A DNA stretch of 9,017 bases from JBBRCX01 sp038204465 (GCA_038204465.1 JBBRCX010000147.1:1-9017), one strand, 5' to 3'. Counted from the stretch's first letter, positions 1 to 6,686 are shown. Program-made: numbers and translations. The notes: a model not told the origin generated them from the sequence alone.

Positions 1-2
1 CC

Positions 3-1982
3 AACAGCGTCAATATCGTGCGCGAAGACGGGCGATTCGTCTGGAAGGACGAAGTCTTCGCTCGCTTCCCGCTCACGCTCGATCCGCCGCCGTCTGAAGA
101 CCGGCTCACGCAGATCGTGCATGTGGTGGGGAAGCACGCCAGGGAATCCAAGCGCGTCGAGGTTTCTTTTGAGACGATCGCCCCGAGCAAAGAACAGTTC
201 TGGAGCGGCGACAGCACCGACGAGCTGCAGGTGCCGATCGGCCGGATGGGCGCCACGCGGCTGCAGATGCTCAAGCTCGGCAAGGGCGTCGCTCAGCACG
301 TGCTCATCGCGGGGAAAACCGGCTCGGGTAAGTCGACGCTGCTTCACGTGCTGGTGACTAACCTGGCGATGTGGTATTCGCCGCGCGAGGTGGAATTTTT
401 CCTGATCGACTTCAAGAAGGGCGTGGAGTTCAAGACCTACGCGACGCAGGCATTGCCGCACGCCCGGGCGATCGCGGTCGAGAGCGACCGTGAGTTTGGA
501 TTGAGCGTACTGCAGCGGTTGGACGCAGAGCTCGTCCGGCGCGGCGACCTGTTCCGCCAGGCGGCAGTGCAGGACATAGCGGGCTATCGGCGGACCCCCA
601 ACGCCAGGCGCATGCCGCGCACGCTCCTGATCATCGACGAGTTCCAGGAATTTTTCTCCGAAGACGACACGCTCGCGCAGGAAGCCGCGCTGCTGCTCGA
701 CCGCCTCGTGCGGCAGGGACGCGCTTTTGGCGTTCACGTGCTGCTCGGCTCCCAGACCATTGGCGGCTCATCAGGTCTGCCGCGCAGCACGATCGGGCAG
801 ATGGTGGTCCGCATCGCACTGCAGACCAGTGAAGCCGACTCCCAACTCGTCCTCGGTGACAACAACTCCGCGGCACGATTGCTCTCTCGACCCGGCGAAG
901 CGATCTACAACGACGCGGGGGGGCTCGTCGAAGCCAACAGCCCGTTCCAGGTTGCATGGCTGCCTGACGACCAGCGCGAGCAATACCTCGCGAAAGTGCG
1001 CGCGACCGCGCAGGCGAAGGCGGAGCGAGTGCCCGCCACAGTGGTGTTCGAAGGCAATGCCCCGTCCGACATTACCCGTAACGTCAGGCTCGCGCGACTG
1101 CTCCAGGCGCCCGCCGCGCCGTCTGGCCCGCTGCTGGCGTGGCTTGGGGAGCCGGTGGCAATCAAGGAGCCGACCGCGGTAACGTTTCGCCGGCAGAGCG
1201 GCTCCAACCTGTTGATCATCGGCCAGCAGGAGGAGTCAGCCATGGCGCTGGTCGCGGGCGCAATCATCAGCCTGGCGGCGCATCACGCTCCCGGCACGGC
1301 GCAGTTCTACGTCCTGGACGGCACGCCGGCAGACTCTCCCCTCGCGGGCGTGCTGCCGCGCGTGAAACAGGCGCTGCCGCACGACGCTCGCATCATCGAG
1401 TGGCGTGCGATCAATGAAACCATCTCCGAAATCGCGGGCGAAATGCGCCAACGCCAGGCCTCCGACCCGGCGGGGCTGCCGGAGATCTACCTGATCGTGT
1501 ACGGCCTGCAGCGCTTCCGCATGCTGCGAAAAAAAGAAGATGAGTTCAGCCTCTCGAACAGCAGCGACGAGGAGAAGAAGTCGGACCCGGGCAAGGATTT
1601 CGCGGAACTGCTGCGCGAAGGACCGGCGGTAGGCATTCACGTCATCGCCTGGTCGGACACGCCGATCGCCCTGGAGCGCACGCTCGACCGGACCGCGCTG
1701 CGCGAGTTCGATAACCGCGTGCTCTTCCAGATGAGCGCGAATGACTCGAGCAACCTGATCGACTCGCCCGGGGCCAACAAGCTCGGCTTCTACCGCGCCC
1801 TCGCGTACAGCGAGGAGCAGGGCGTGACGGAAAAGTTCCGGCCCTACGCGTTGCCGCCCCAGGCGTGGCTGGATCAGGTGAAGGCGCGACTCGCGGGACG
1901 TGCGGTCAAACAAGCCGCGGCGACGACTCATTCCCCTCTCCCCCTGGGGGGAGAGGGCCCGGCTGAGGGAGCGAAGGTGTGA
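3..1982 (+). CDS. FtsK/SpoIIIE-family P-loop ATPase, C-terminal part (5' end outside window)
   Basis: The reading frame is open to the left edge, so the gene begins upstream; the GTG at 18 is probably internal. Residues below count from that GTG. A first RecA-like domain has a perfect Walker A, GKTGSGKS (99-106), followed by LIDFKKGVEF (129-138), the FtsK/SpoIIIE/EccC-type post-Walker segment, a Walker B TLLIIDE (202-208), and VLLGSQT (241-247). A second domain (about 370-612) keeps the same order of strands but has IIGQQEESA (400-408) where the P-loop should be and YLIVYGL (491-497) at Walker B, so it probably does not hydrolyse ATP. One active and one degenerate module resembles EccC/EssC-type secretion ATPases as well as DNA pumps. 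Such proteins form hexamers that move DNA or protein substrates using ATP. Which substrate is used here cannot be told, and no WXG100 or recombinase gene is visible. The last ~17 residues are encoded by a dispersed repeat. Family assignment is firm; role is open. Confidence 0.9.
   Translation, partial: NSVNIVREDGRFVWKDEVFARFPLTLDPPPSEDRLTQIVHVVGKHARESKRVEVSFETIAPSKEQFWSGDSTDELQVPIGRMGATRLQMLKLGKGVAQHVLIAGKTGSGKSTLLHVLVTNLAMWYSPREVEFFLIDFKKGVEFKTYATQALPHARAIAVESDREFGLSVLQRLDAELVRRGDLFRQAAVQDIAGYRRTPNARRMPRTLLIIDEFQEFFSEDDTLAQEAALLLDRLVRQGRAFGVHVLLGSQTIGGSSGLPRSTIGQMVVRIALQTSEADSQLVLGDNNSAARLLSRPGEAIYNDAGGLVEANSPFQVAWLPDDQREQYLAKVRATAQAKAERVPATVVFEGNAPSDITRNVRLARLLQAPAAPSGPLLAWLGEPVAIKEPTAVTFRRQSGSNLLIIGQQEESAMALVAGAIISLAAHHAPGTAQFYVLDGTPADSPLAGVLPRVKQALPHDARIIEWRAINETISEIAGEMRQRQASDPAGLPEIYLIVYGLQRFRMLRKKEDEFSLSNSSDEEKKSDPGKDFAELLREGPAVGIHVIAWSDTPIALERTLDRTALREFDNRVLFQMSANDSSNLIDSPGANKLGFYRALAYSEEQGVTEKFRPYALPPQAWLDQVKARLAGRAVKQAAATTHSPLPLGGEGPAEGAKV
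1933..1975. repeat. Dispersed hairpin repeat overlapping the 3' end of the ATPase gene
   Basis: CCCTCTCCCCC (1934-1944) pairs with GGGGGAGAGGG (1947-1957) over a two-base centre, followed by CCCGGCTGAGGG (1958-1969). This matches the widespread intergenic repeat type that reads CCCTCTCCC-GGGAGAGGG-CCGGGTGAGGG in many planctomycete and other Gram-negative genomes (recalled, not searched). It lies inside the upstream open reading frame and encodes its final residues (SPLPLGGEG and onward). The stem could also act on the mRNA 3' end, but no T-run follows, so it is not a classical intrinsic terminator. Confidence 0.75.
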
Positions 1983-2040
1983 CGTCGAACAGCTTCTGCG
2001 AAATGACGTTCCACATGCGCCTTGTGTTATGACGTCTCAC
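1980..2040. promoter_or_regulatory. Three TGACGT direct repeats (possible operator array)
   Basis: TGACGT occurs at 1980, 2004 and 2030, spaced 24 and 26 bases apart. Each copy fits TGACGTNNNAC. The first overlaps the stop codon of the ATPase gene. The rest of each unit is not conserved, so this is not a simple tandem duplication. The array lies about 145-195 bases before the start of the zinc-ribbon gene, which would suit an upstream activator or a distal operator. This is inference only. Confidence 0.25.
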
Positions 2041-2118
2041 GCGAGTATTTCGGATTTCTTCTCATCTTCATATTTCTTATTTCTTTTGGTAATAGGTGGG
2101 AGACACTGCCGCACCACT

Positions 2119-2151
2119 TTGCGGGAACGCTGCCACGACCTCTGTTATGAT
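2119..2151 (+). promoter_or_regulatory. Weak sigma-70-like promoter candidate for the zinc-ribbon gene
   Basis: TATGAT (2146-2151) differs from the -10 consensus at one position and would place the transcript start near 2158, about 18 bases before the ATG at 2176. The only -35-like hexamer nearby is TTGCGG (2119-2124), with a 21-base spacer, which is too long for a good promoter. The upstream patch at about 2045-2098 is clearly more AT-rich than the surroundings, as promoter-upstream DNA often is. CCGCA/TGCGG (2109-2113/2120-2124) forms a small inverted repeat overlapping the -35 position. Confidence 0.25.
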
Positions 2152-2165
2152 TCAATCACAGCAGT

Positions 2166-2169
2166 GAGG
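2166..2169 (+). promoter_or_regulatory. Ribosome binding site supporting the start at 2176
   Basis: GAGG lies six bases before ATG 2176. The frame is open back to 1900, but that extension reads through the hairpin repeat and the spacer and overlaps the upstream gene, so the start at 2176 is preferred. The zinc-ribbon motif begins within a few residues of this ATG, as is usual for this domain. Confidence 0.5.
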
Positions 2170-2175
2170 CCTCTC

Positions 2176-3705
2176 ATGCCGATCGACTTCAGCTGCAACT
2201 GCGGCAAGCGTTTCCGCGTCGAAGACCACCTCGCCGGCAAACGCGTGCGCTGCAAACAATGCGGCCATGAACTGCTCGTCCCCAGCATCGAGCCGGAAGT
2301 AACCCTCCTCGAAGAGCACGATGAGATCGGCATCGTCGCTGAGCCGCCGCCGTCCCCCCGCGCTCCTTCGCGTGCGGCCTCCCGGCCCGGCCCTTCCCAG
2401 CAGCAGCCCCAATCCGTCCCCGCCAGCAGCGGCGGGCTCGCCGATTGGCTCGCCGGCTGGCTGCACACCGGAACCTACGCCTCCAACCCGGCTCGCACCC
2501 ATATCAGTTTCCTCCGCTACAACTTCTGCTATCCGGCGTATCTGATTGCGTCGCTGCTCGGCCTCGCCGTGGAAATCGCAATCGGCTGGTATCGCGGATA
2601 CTGGTGGCTCGCGCTCAGCGTCGCCGCCATCGCTCTCCTGTCATACCTCAGGGACATGTTCGGCGAGTGGCACAAGCTGCGGCTCGGAGACGTCAATCCC
2701 GCTCTGGTCATTTCCCAGCGCCCTTGGCGGATTGCCGTCTACGCCGATATGTCCCGGATCGGATCGCTCCGGCCCGCCATATGGATCTCCAATCAGCCCC
2801 TCGGCCGCATGACCGACGGCCCGGTGCAAGTCGGCTCGCGCCTCGCCACGGTGGCGACCTATCGCGGAATTCCTGAGGACGCTATGGAGGCTTGGGTCGA
2901 CATCGATCCCACTGTGTTGAACTGCGCAACAAACGACGTCGCCGAGATTCGCCGCGTCGAGGCAAGCATTCCCGAATCTGATTGGGCAATGCTTCACCAA
3001 TACCTCCGCCGCCTCCCGAACCACGAGCCCGGCCTCTACAAGCTCTGGCGCGGCACCGCAAACACCTACGGATCCCAAAGCACCCGCGCCGTGATCTCCC
3101 TCTGTGTCATCCTCGGCGTTGGCATTGGCATTTACGCTGTACTCTTCGGCAAGCCGCGCACCCCGTCCCCCGGCACATCCGCGCCGCCCGCGACAGTAAC
3201 GCCGCCGCCCGTCGCGCCGCCCGCGCGCGCTATCGCGCCGCCACCCCCCGCGCGTCCTACCACAGCCGCCGCGACCGCCCGTCCAGGCGTCGTCGCGCCG
3301 CCTGTCCCCGCGCCAGCGCCTCCAGATGTTCCCGCGCCAATCGCCGCAATCCCGCCCACTTCCGCGCCCGCCGTATCCGCTCCCCCGGCGGCGCCACAGC
3401 CGCCCGACGCCACGCGGCCCCCGTCCACTCCTCATCCAACCTCACCGGCCCCGCGAATCCCCCGATTCCCCTCCCGACATTCCCCGCGCACACCAGCGCC
3501 CGCGCCCGAGCCCGCCGCGCCGCCCGCTCCCGCGCAGCCCGGAACCTTCAAGCCCGGCCAGAAAGTTCAGATTTTCTGGGGCAGCACCTGGTACCCCGGC
3601 TCAATCGTCCGCGCCGAAGGCGCAAAGTTCCGCGTCCACTATGACGGCTGGTCCGATTCCTTCGACGAAACCGTCACCCCCGACCGCCTTCGCGAAGTGA
3701 AGTAG
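2176..3705 (+). CDS. Membrane protein with zinc ribbon, three membrane segments, proline-rich linker and Tudor/agenet-like C-terminus
   Basis: This is a 509-residue protein that I cannot name. Residues 5-35 form a small zinc ribbon with cysteines C7, C9, C26 and C29 and the AGKRVRC core, a common planctomycete N-terminal module. Residues 40-90 are low complexity. Hydrophobic segments lie at about 119-138, 142-158 and 305-324. Between the second and third sits a soluble domain (about 160-300; GDVNPALVI at 171-179, DIDPTVLNC at 242-250, GLYKLW at 286-291). It recalls the DUF3239 type, but that match is from memory and tentative. Residues 326-457 are Pro/Ala-rich and probably disordered. Residues 458-505 (VQIFWGSTWYPGSIV, then FRVHYDGW and PDRLR) match the Tudor-knot/agenet-like pattern of a small beta barrel. 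If all three hydrophobic segments span the membrane, the ends face opposite sides. The gene is flanked by spacers, so probably monocistronic. A degenerate copy of its last ~145 bases lies 376 bases downstream. Confidence 0.85.
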   Translation: MPIDFSCNCGKRFRVEDHLAGKRVRCKQCGHELLVPSIEPEVTLLEEHDEIGIVAEPPPSPRAPSRAASRPGPSQQQPQSVPASSGGLADWLAGWLHTGTYASNPARTHISFLRYNFCYPAYLIASLLGLAVEIAIGWYRGYWWLALSVAAIALLSYLRDMFGEWHKLRLGDVNPALVISQRPWRIAVYADMSRIGSLRPAIWISNQPLGRMTDGPVQVGSRLATVATYRGIPEDAMEAWVDIDPTVLNCATNDVAEIRRVEASIPESDWAMLHQYLRRLPNHEPGLYKLWRGTANTYGSQSTRAVISLCVILGVGIGIYAVLFGKPRTPSPGTSAPPATVTPPPVAPPARAIAPPPPARPTTAAATARPGVVAPPVPAPAPPDVPAPIAAIPPTSAPAVSAPPAAPQPPDATRPPSTPHPTSPAPRIPRFPSRHSPRTPAPAPEPAAPPAPAQPGTFKPGQKVQIFWGSTWYPGSIVRAEGAKFRVHYDGWSDSFDETVTPDRLREVK

Positions 3706-3711
3706 GCGGGT

Positions 3712-3861
3712 TCACTCTCTCGGCTGCCCCACCTCAAATCCGCGCCGACGGTCAGGTTCACCTCTGATCGCGGTCCAGATCAGCATCGCGATCATCAACA
3801 GCGGCATCGAGAAGAGCGCCACGAAGACCAGCCCGATGACCAATAGCTCCGAGTAACCCAT
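3712..3861 (-). CDS. Possible small single-pass membrane protein (49 aa)
   Basis: The frame is open from 3915, but the ATG at 3861 is the better start. It gives a 49-residue product: a short N-terminus (MGYSE), one strongly hydrophobic stretch (about residues 6-31, LLVIGLVFVALF and onward) and a charged tail with RGEPDRRR. That follows the positive-inside pattern for a single-span protein with its C-terminus in the cytoplasm. AGGGA lies just upstream, only three bases from the ATG, which is close for a ribosome binding site. The gene is convergent with the zinc-ribbon gene, with six bases between the two stop codons, and sits between that gene and the decayed copy of its tail. I recognise no family. 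A chance hydrophobic ORF is possible, but length, start and charge pattern together favour a real gene. Confidence 0.5.
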   Translation of the reverse strand: MGYSELLVIGLVFVALFSMPLLMIAMLIWTAIRGEPDRRRGFEVGQPRE

Positions 3862-3930
3862 GGGTCCCTGCCAGTCTATCAATTTGGGGAACCTCCGGCA
3901 CCCACAGGCATCCAACCCGGCTGGACGAGT

Positions 3931-4085
3931 CCCGCCAGCAGTTCAGATCTTGTGGGGCAGCACCTGATACCCCGGCTCAATCGTCCACGCCGAAGGCGCC
4001 AAGTTCCGCGTCCACTACGATGGCTGGTCCGATGCCTTCGAACGAAACCGTCACGCCCGACCGCCTTCGCGAAGCGAAGTAGGCG
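3931..4085 (+). pseudogene. Decayed duplicate of the Tudor/agenet-like tail of the zinc-ribbon gene
   Basis: From 3941 to 4085 the DNA repeats 3565-3708 with about ten substitutions and one inserted base (my manual alignment, about 93% identity), and weaker similarity starts near 3931. The copy reads VQILWGST and then TGA (3965-3967), where the parent has TGG for the conserved Trp. Beyond it, YPGSIVHAEGAKFRVHYDGW is still readable, until an extra A at 4041-4042 shifts the frame before the segment matching DETVTPDRLRE. The copied stop codon is retained (4080-4082). There is no start codon and no linker or membrane part, so this is a broken fragment and not a gene. Confidence 0.9.
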
Positions 4086-4155
4086 CGTGTAGTCTCATGC
4101 ACCTATCACGCCTTGGATCGCTGCTGGTCAGGAAAGCAGTTCCACGGCCTGAACT

Positions 4156-4160
4156 GGAGG
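4156..4160 (+). promoter_or_regulatory. Ribosome binding site deciding the metallophosphoesterase start
   Basis: GGAGG lies 11 bases before ATG 4172. The frame has an earlier ATG at 4097, but it would add 25 residues with no family resemblance, begins only 12 bases after the decayed tail copy and has no ribosome binding site. The family's conserved first beta strand (MKIAVVTDLHAN) begins exactly at 4172. Confidence 0.6.
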
Positions 4161-4171
4161 TACTTGACCGG

Positions 4172-4879
4172 ATGAAGATCGCCGTCGTTACAGATCTGCA
4201 CGCGAACCTGCCGGCCCTGCGGTGCGCGCTGGATGCTATACGCCGCGAAGGTTTTGACCTGATCTACCACTGTGGGGATGTGATCGGCATCGGGCCGCAC
4301 CCAGCCGAGTGTCTGGACTTGCTCCTCAACACGAAGAACGTTCGCTTCATCATGGGAAACCACGATGCGTTCTTCGCATTTGGCATTCCGCCGGAGATGA
4401 GCGCCGGCGAGAACGACCGTTGGACGCATAGCCAGCTTTCCCCATCCCTCCGCGTGTTGATGGCGGATTGGCCGTTCGTTGAGACGCAGGTCTTCGAAGG
4501 AGTGGAGGTGGCATTCGTTCACTACGGGCTGCAGCCGAGCGGTCGAGACTTTCTGGGGATCGTTCCGCGGCCAACGCCGCCGGATCTGGATGGACTGTTC
4601 GCAGGGCTGCCGGCGCACGTCCTCTTCTACGGCCACCATCACCTGGCGTCCGACTTGAGCGGGTTGGCCCGGTACGTGAACCCCGGCTCCCTTGGCTGCT
4701 TCGATCGAGCGATTGCTCGTTACTCCATTCTGGAGTGCCGCAACCGGCAATTCCGCCTCGAGCATCGGGCGGTCCCCTACGCGGATGGCGGACTCTTCGC
4801 AGACTTTGAGCGGCGGGGCGTACCCGAGCGAGATTTCATCTACAAAGCATTCTTTGGAGGGCGATTCAAACAAGAGTGA
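4172..4879 (+). CDS. Calcineurin-like metallophosphoesterase (YfcE/MJ0936-like)
   Basis: This is a 235-residue, probably cytoplasmic, two-metal phosphoesterase. The full motif series is present: D8-L-H10 (first metal), G35-D36-V (bridging Asp), G62-N63-H64-D65 (metal and catalytic His), H117 in VHYG, and G154-H155-H156-H157, where the family usually has GHTH. NPGSLG follows the last motif, as is typical of the Metallophos_2 group. Length fits the family (about 160-250 residues). Members cleave phosphomonoesters or phosphodiesters, and substrates vary so widely (nucleotides, cyclic nucleotides, lipids, phosphoproteins) that none can be assigned. There is no signal peptide or membrane segment. 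Upstream lies the decayed tail copy and downstream a short coding-like stretch, so there is no informative operon partner. Activity class is secure; biological role is unknown. Confidence 0.92.
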   Translation: MKIAVVTDLHANLPALRCALDAIRREGFDLIYHCGDVIGIGPHPAECLDLLLNTKNVRFIMGNHDAFFAFGIPPEMSAGENDRWTHSQLSPSLRVLMADWPFVETQVFEGVEVAFVHYGLQPSGRDFLGIVPRPTPPDLDGLFAGLPAHVLFYGHHHLASDLSGLARYVNPGSLGCFDRAIARYSILECRNRQFRLEHRAVPYADGGLFADFERRGVPERDFIYKAFFGGRFKQE

Positions 4880-4880
4880 C

Positions 4881-5057
4881 GATGTCCTCGTCACCGACTC
4901 CTTCAAGGACCCGGACGGTCGGGCGGTCATCGGCGCGGAGCTCCCCGCCGGGGAGTACGAAGCCTTCCTCCATAACGCCGCCGGAAATCTCTCCGCTGAT
5001 CCCGGCGCCGTCTCGGAGCGGGTGAAGTTCGACGTGATCGAGCCCGTTGCCAGGTAG
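4881..5057 (+). pseudogene. Coding-like remnant or unannotated small ORF after the phosphoesterase gene
   Basis: In the frame ending at TAG 5055-5057, the stretch reads VLVTDSFKDPDG, then AELPAGEYEAFLH and finally VKFDVIEPVAR. All but about eight of its 57 sense codons end in G or C, as in the neighbouring genes, and the amino-acid mix is protein-like, whereas the other frames give Ser/Pro/Arg-rich shadows. There is no ATG or GTG in frame near the left end. The nearest usable start is TTG at 4854, inside the phosphoesterase gene and without a clear ribosome site. It may be the C-terminal remnant of a lost gene, joined to the phosphoesterase 3' end by a deletion, or a small coupled gene. I recognise no family. 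Confidence 0.35.
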
Positions 5058-5144
5058 CGGTCACGTCGTCACGAATCTCCTGAATTCTCGCTGCCCGAAG
5101 CGGAAATTTTGCGGCCACAGGGATCCCCGCGATAGACTTCCCGC

Positions 5145-6647
5145 GTGCTTGCCCGCGTTCACTCCTTCATCCTCATCGGCATCGACGCGCAGGTCTGCGA
5201 GGTCGAGGTCGACGTCAGCCAGCGCGGGCTGGAGAAGACGACGATCGTCGGGCTCGCGCAGACCGCGGTGAAGGAGAGCATCGAGCGCGTCAAGCGGGCC
5301 ATCATCAACAGCGGCTTCGCCTTTCCCGGCCACGCATTGCTCATCAACCTCGCCCCCGCCGACGTCAAGAAAGAAGGCCCGGCCCTCGACCTGGCCATCG
5401 CCATTGGCGTGCTGCGCGGCACGAACCTCCTTCAGGGCGACGTCCACAAGAACTTCCTCATCGCCGGCGAGCTCGCCCTCGATGGCCGCCTCCGCAAGAT
5501 CAAGGGCGCGCTCTCGCTGGCGCTGCTGGCGAAGCAGAAGAAATTCCGCGGCGTGATCCTCCCCGAAGAGAACGCCAAGGAAGCCGCCGTCGTCGACGGC
5601 ATCGAAGTCTATCCCGTCTCCTCCCTCTCCCAGGCCGTCTCGTTCCTCAACGAGCAACTCCCGCTCGAATCGTACGAGCTCGACGGCGAGGCCTATCAGG
5701 CCTCGAAGGTCAACCAGTCGCTCGACTTCGCCGACGTGCGCGGCCAGGAAGCCGTCAAGCGCGCGATCACCATCGCGGCCAGCGGCTCCCATAATTTATT
5801 GATGGTCGGCCCGCCCGGCACCGGCAAGTCGATGCTCGCCCAGCGCATCCCCGCGATCCTCCCGCCCCTCACCCGCGGCGAATCCCTCGAGACCACGCGC
5901 ATCTATTCGGCGCTGGGGCTGCTGCCCGAGGGCGTCGCGCTGATGGACGAGCGGCCCGTGCGCACGCCGCACCATTCCGCCACCGCGCAGGCCCTCATTG
6001 GTGGCGGAACCATCCCGCGCCCCGGCGAAGTCTCGCTCGCCCATCACGGCATCCTCTTTCTCGATGAGCTGCCGGAATTCAGCCGCCATGTGCTGGAGAC
6101 CCTCCGCCAGCCGCTGGAGAGCGGGGAAGTCACCGTCGCGCGGGTGCACGGCTCCGTCAAGTTTCCCGCAAAGTTCATGCTCGTGGCCGCGATGAACCCG
6201 ACCGCCAGCGGCTACGCCTCCACCGACACCCGCCACCGCGACAAGTATCTCGCCAAGCTCTCCGGACCGTTGCTCGACCGCATCGACATTCACGTCGAAG
6301 TGCCCGCCGTCCCGTACCGCGAGCTGACCAGCCGCCAGAGCGGCACCGACAGCGCAGCCATGCGCAAGCAGGTCGAGCGCGCCCGCGCCGTCCAATCCAA
6401 ACGCTTCGGCGACGGCACCTCCAACGCCCGCATGGACAGCAAGCAGCTCAAAGCCCATTGCGAGTTGAGCGACAGTTGCCTGCTCCTGATGAAGCAGGCG
6501 ATGGACGAGCTGGGCCTGAGCGCCAGAGCCTACGACAAGGTCCGCCGCGTCGCCCGCACCATCGCCGACATCGAAGCCGCCCCCGCCATCCAGGAACAGC
6601 ACGTCGCCGAGGCCGTCCAGTACCGCCTCCTCGACCGGCGGTTTTGA
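5145..6647 (+). CDS. comM: YifB/ComM family Mg-chelatase-like AAA+ ATPase
   Basis: This is a 500-residue protein starting at GTG 5145. The start is supported by MLARVHSFILIGIDAQ, the usual beginning of the family, although no clear ribosome site precedes it. The N-terminal ChlI-type (Lon-protease-like) domain covers about 20-140. The AAA+ core has Walker A GPPGTGKS (222-229), the family motif RPVRTPHHSAT (270-280), Walker B ILFLDE (303-308), and SGPLLDRIDIHVEV (373-386) with the conserved arginine. The C-terminal Mg-chelatase domain (about 400-495) includes LSARAYDKVRRVARTIAD. In Vibrio and other bacteria ComM is a hexameric helicase that promotes branch migration during natural transformation; many non-competent species also carry it, so the gene does not prove competence. 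The usual NPCPCGY-CxC zinc-type cysteines are absent: NPTASGY (351-357) is followed by no CxC. All other motifs are intact, so the protein should be active. Confidence 0.95.
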   Translation: MLARVHSFILIGIDAQVCEVEVDVSQRGLEKTTIVGLAQTAVKESIERVKRAIINSGFAFPGHALLINLAPADVKKEGPALDLAIAIGVLRGTNLLQGDVHKNFLIAGELALDGRLRKIKGALSLALLAKQKKFRGVILPEENAKEAAVVDGIEVYPVSSLSQAVSFLNEQLPLESYELDGEAYQASKVNQSLDFADVRGQEAVKRAITIAASGSHNLLMVGPPGTGKSMLAQRIPAILPPLTRGESLETTRIYSALGLLPEGVALMDERPVRTPHHSATAQALIGGGTIPRPGEVSLAHHGILFLDELPEFSRHVLETLRQPLESGEVTVARVHGSVKFPAKFMLVAAMNPTASGYASTDTRHRDKYLAKLSGPLLDRIDIHVEVPAVPYRELTSRQSGTDSAAMRKQVERARAVQSKRFGDGTSNARMDSKQLKAHCELSDSCLLLMKQAMDELGLSARAYDKVRRVARTIADIEAAPAIQEQHVAEAVQYRLLDRRF

Positions 6648-6686
6648 AACGTTTGCCTTCGAAGCGTCACAAAGAGCGCAGTGGCG

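Noticed and set aside
1236..1931. Minus-strand open frame of 231 codons
   Set aside because: It lies opposite the second module of the ATPase gene, with an Arg-rich product typical of reverse-frame reading of GC-rich genes.
1934..1957. Hairpin as an intrinsic terminator
   Set aside because: There is a strong stem but no following T-run, and it lies within the reading frame, so a dispersed repeat is the better explanation.
1900..2175. N-terminal extension of the zinc-ribbon protein from ATG 1900
   Set aside because: It would overlap the ATPase gene by over 80 bases and translate the hairpin repeat. The ribosome site and domain start both point to 2176.
3911..3922. 12-base match to 2482-2493 inside the zinc-ribbon gene
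   Set aside because: TCCAACCCGGCT is too short and its flanks do not align, so it does not show that the decayed copy once included the gene's 5' part.
4106..4930. Minus-strand open frame of 274 codons
   Set aside because: It is antisense to the metallophosphoesterase, whose metal-binding motifs are all intact on the plus strand. Long antisense frames are expected in GC-rich DNA.
5145..6647. ComM-like gene as evidence for natural competence
   Set aside because: The family is widespread in non-competent bacteria and no other competence gene is visible here.
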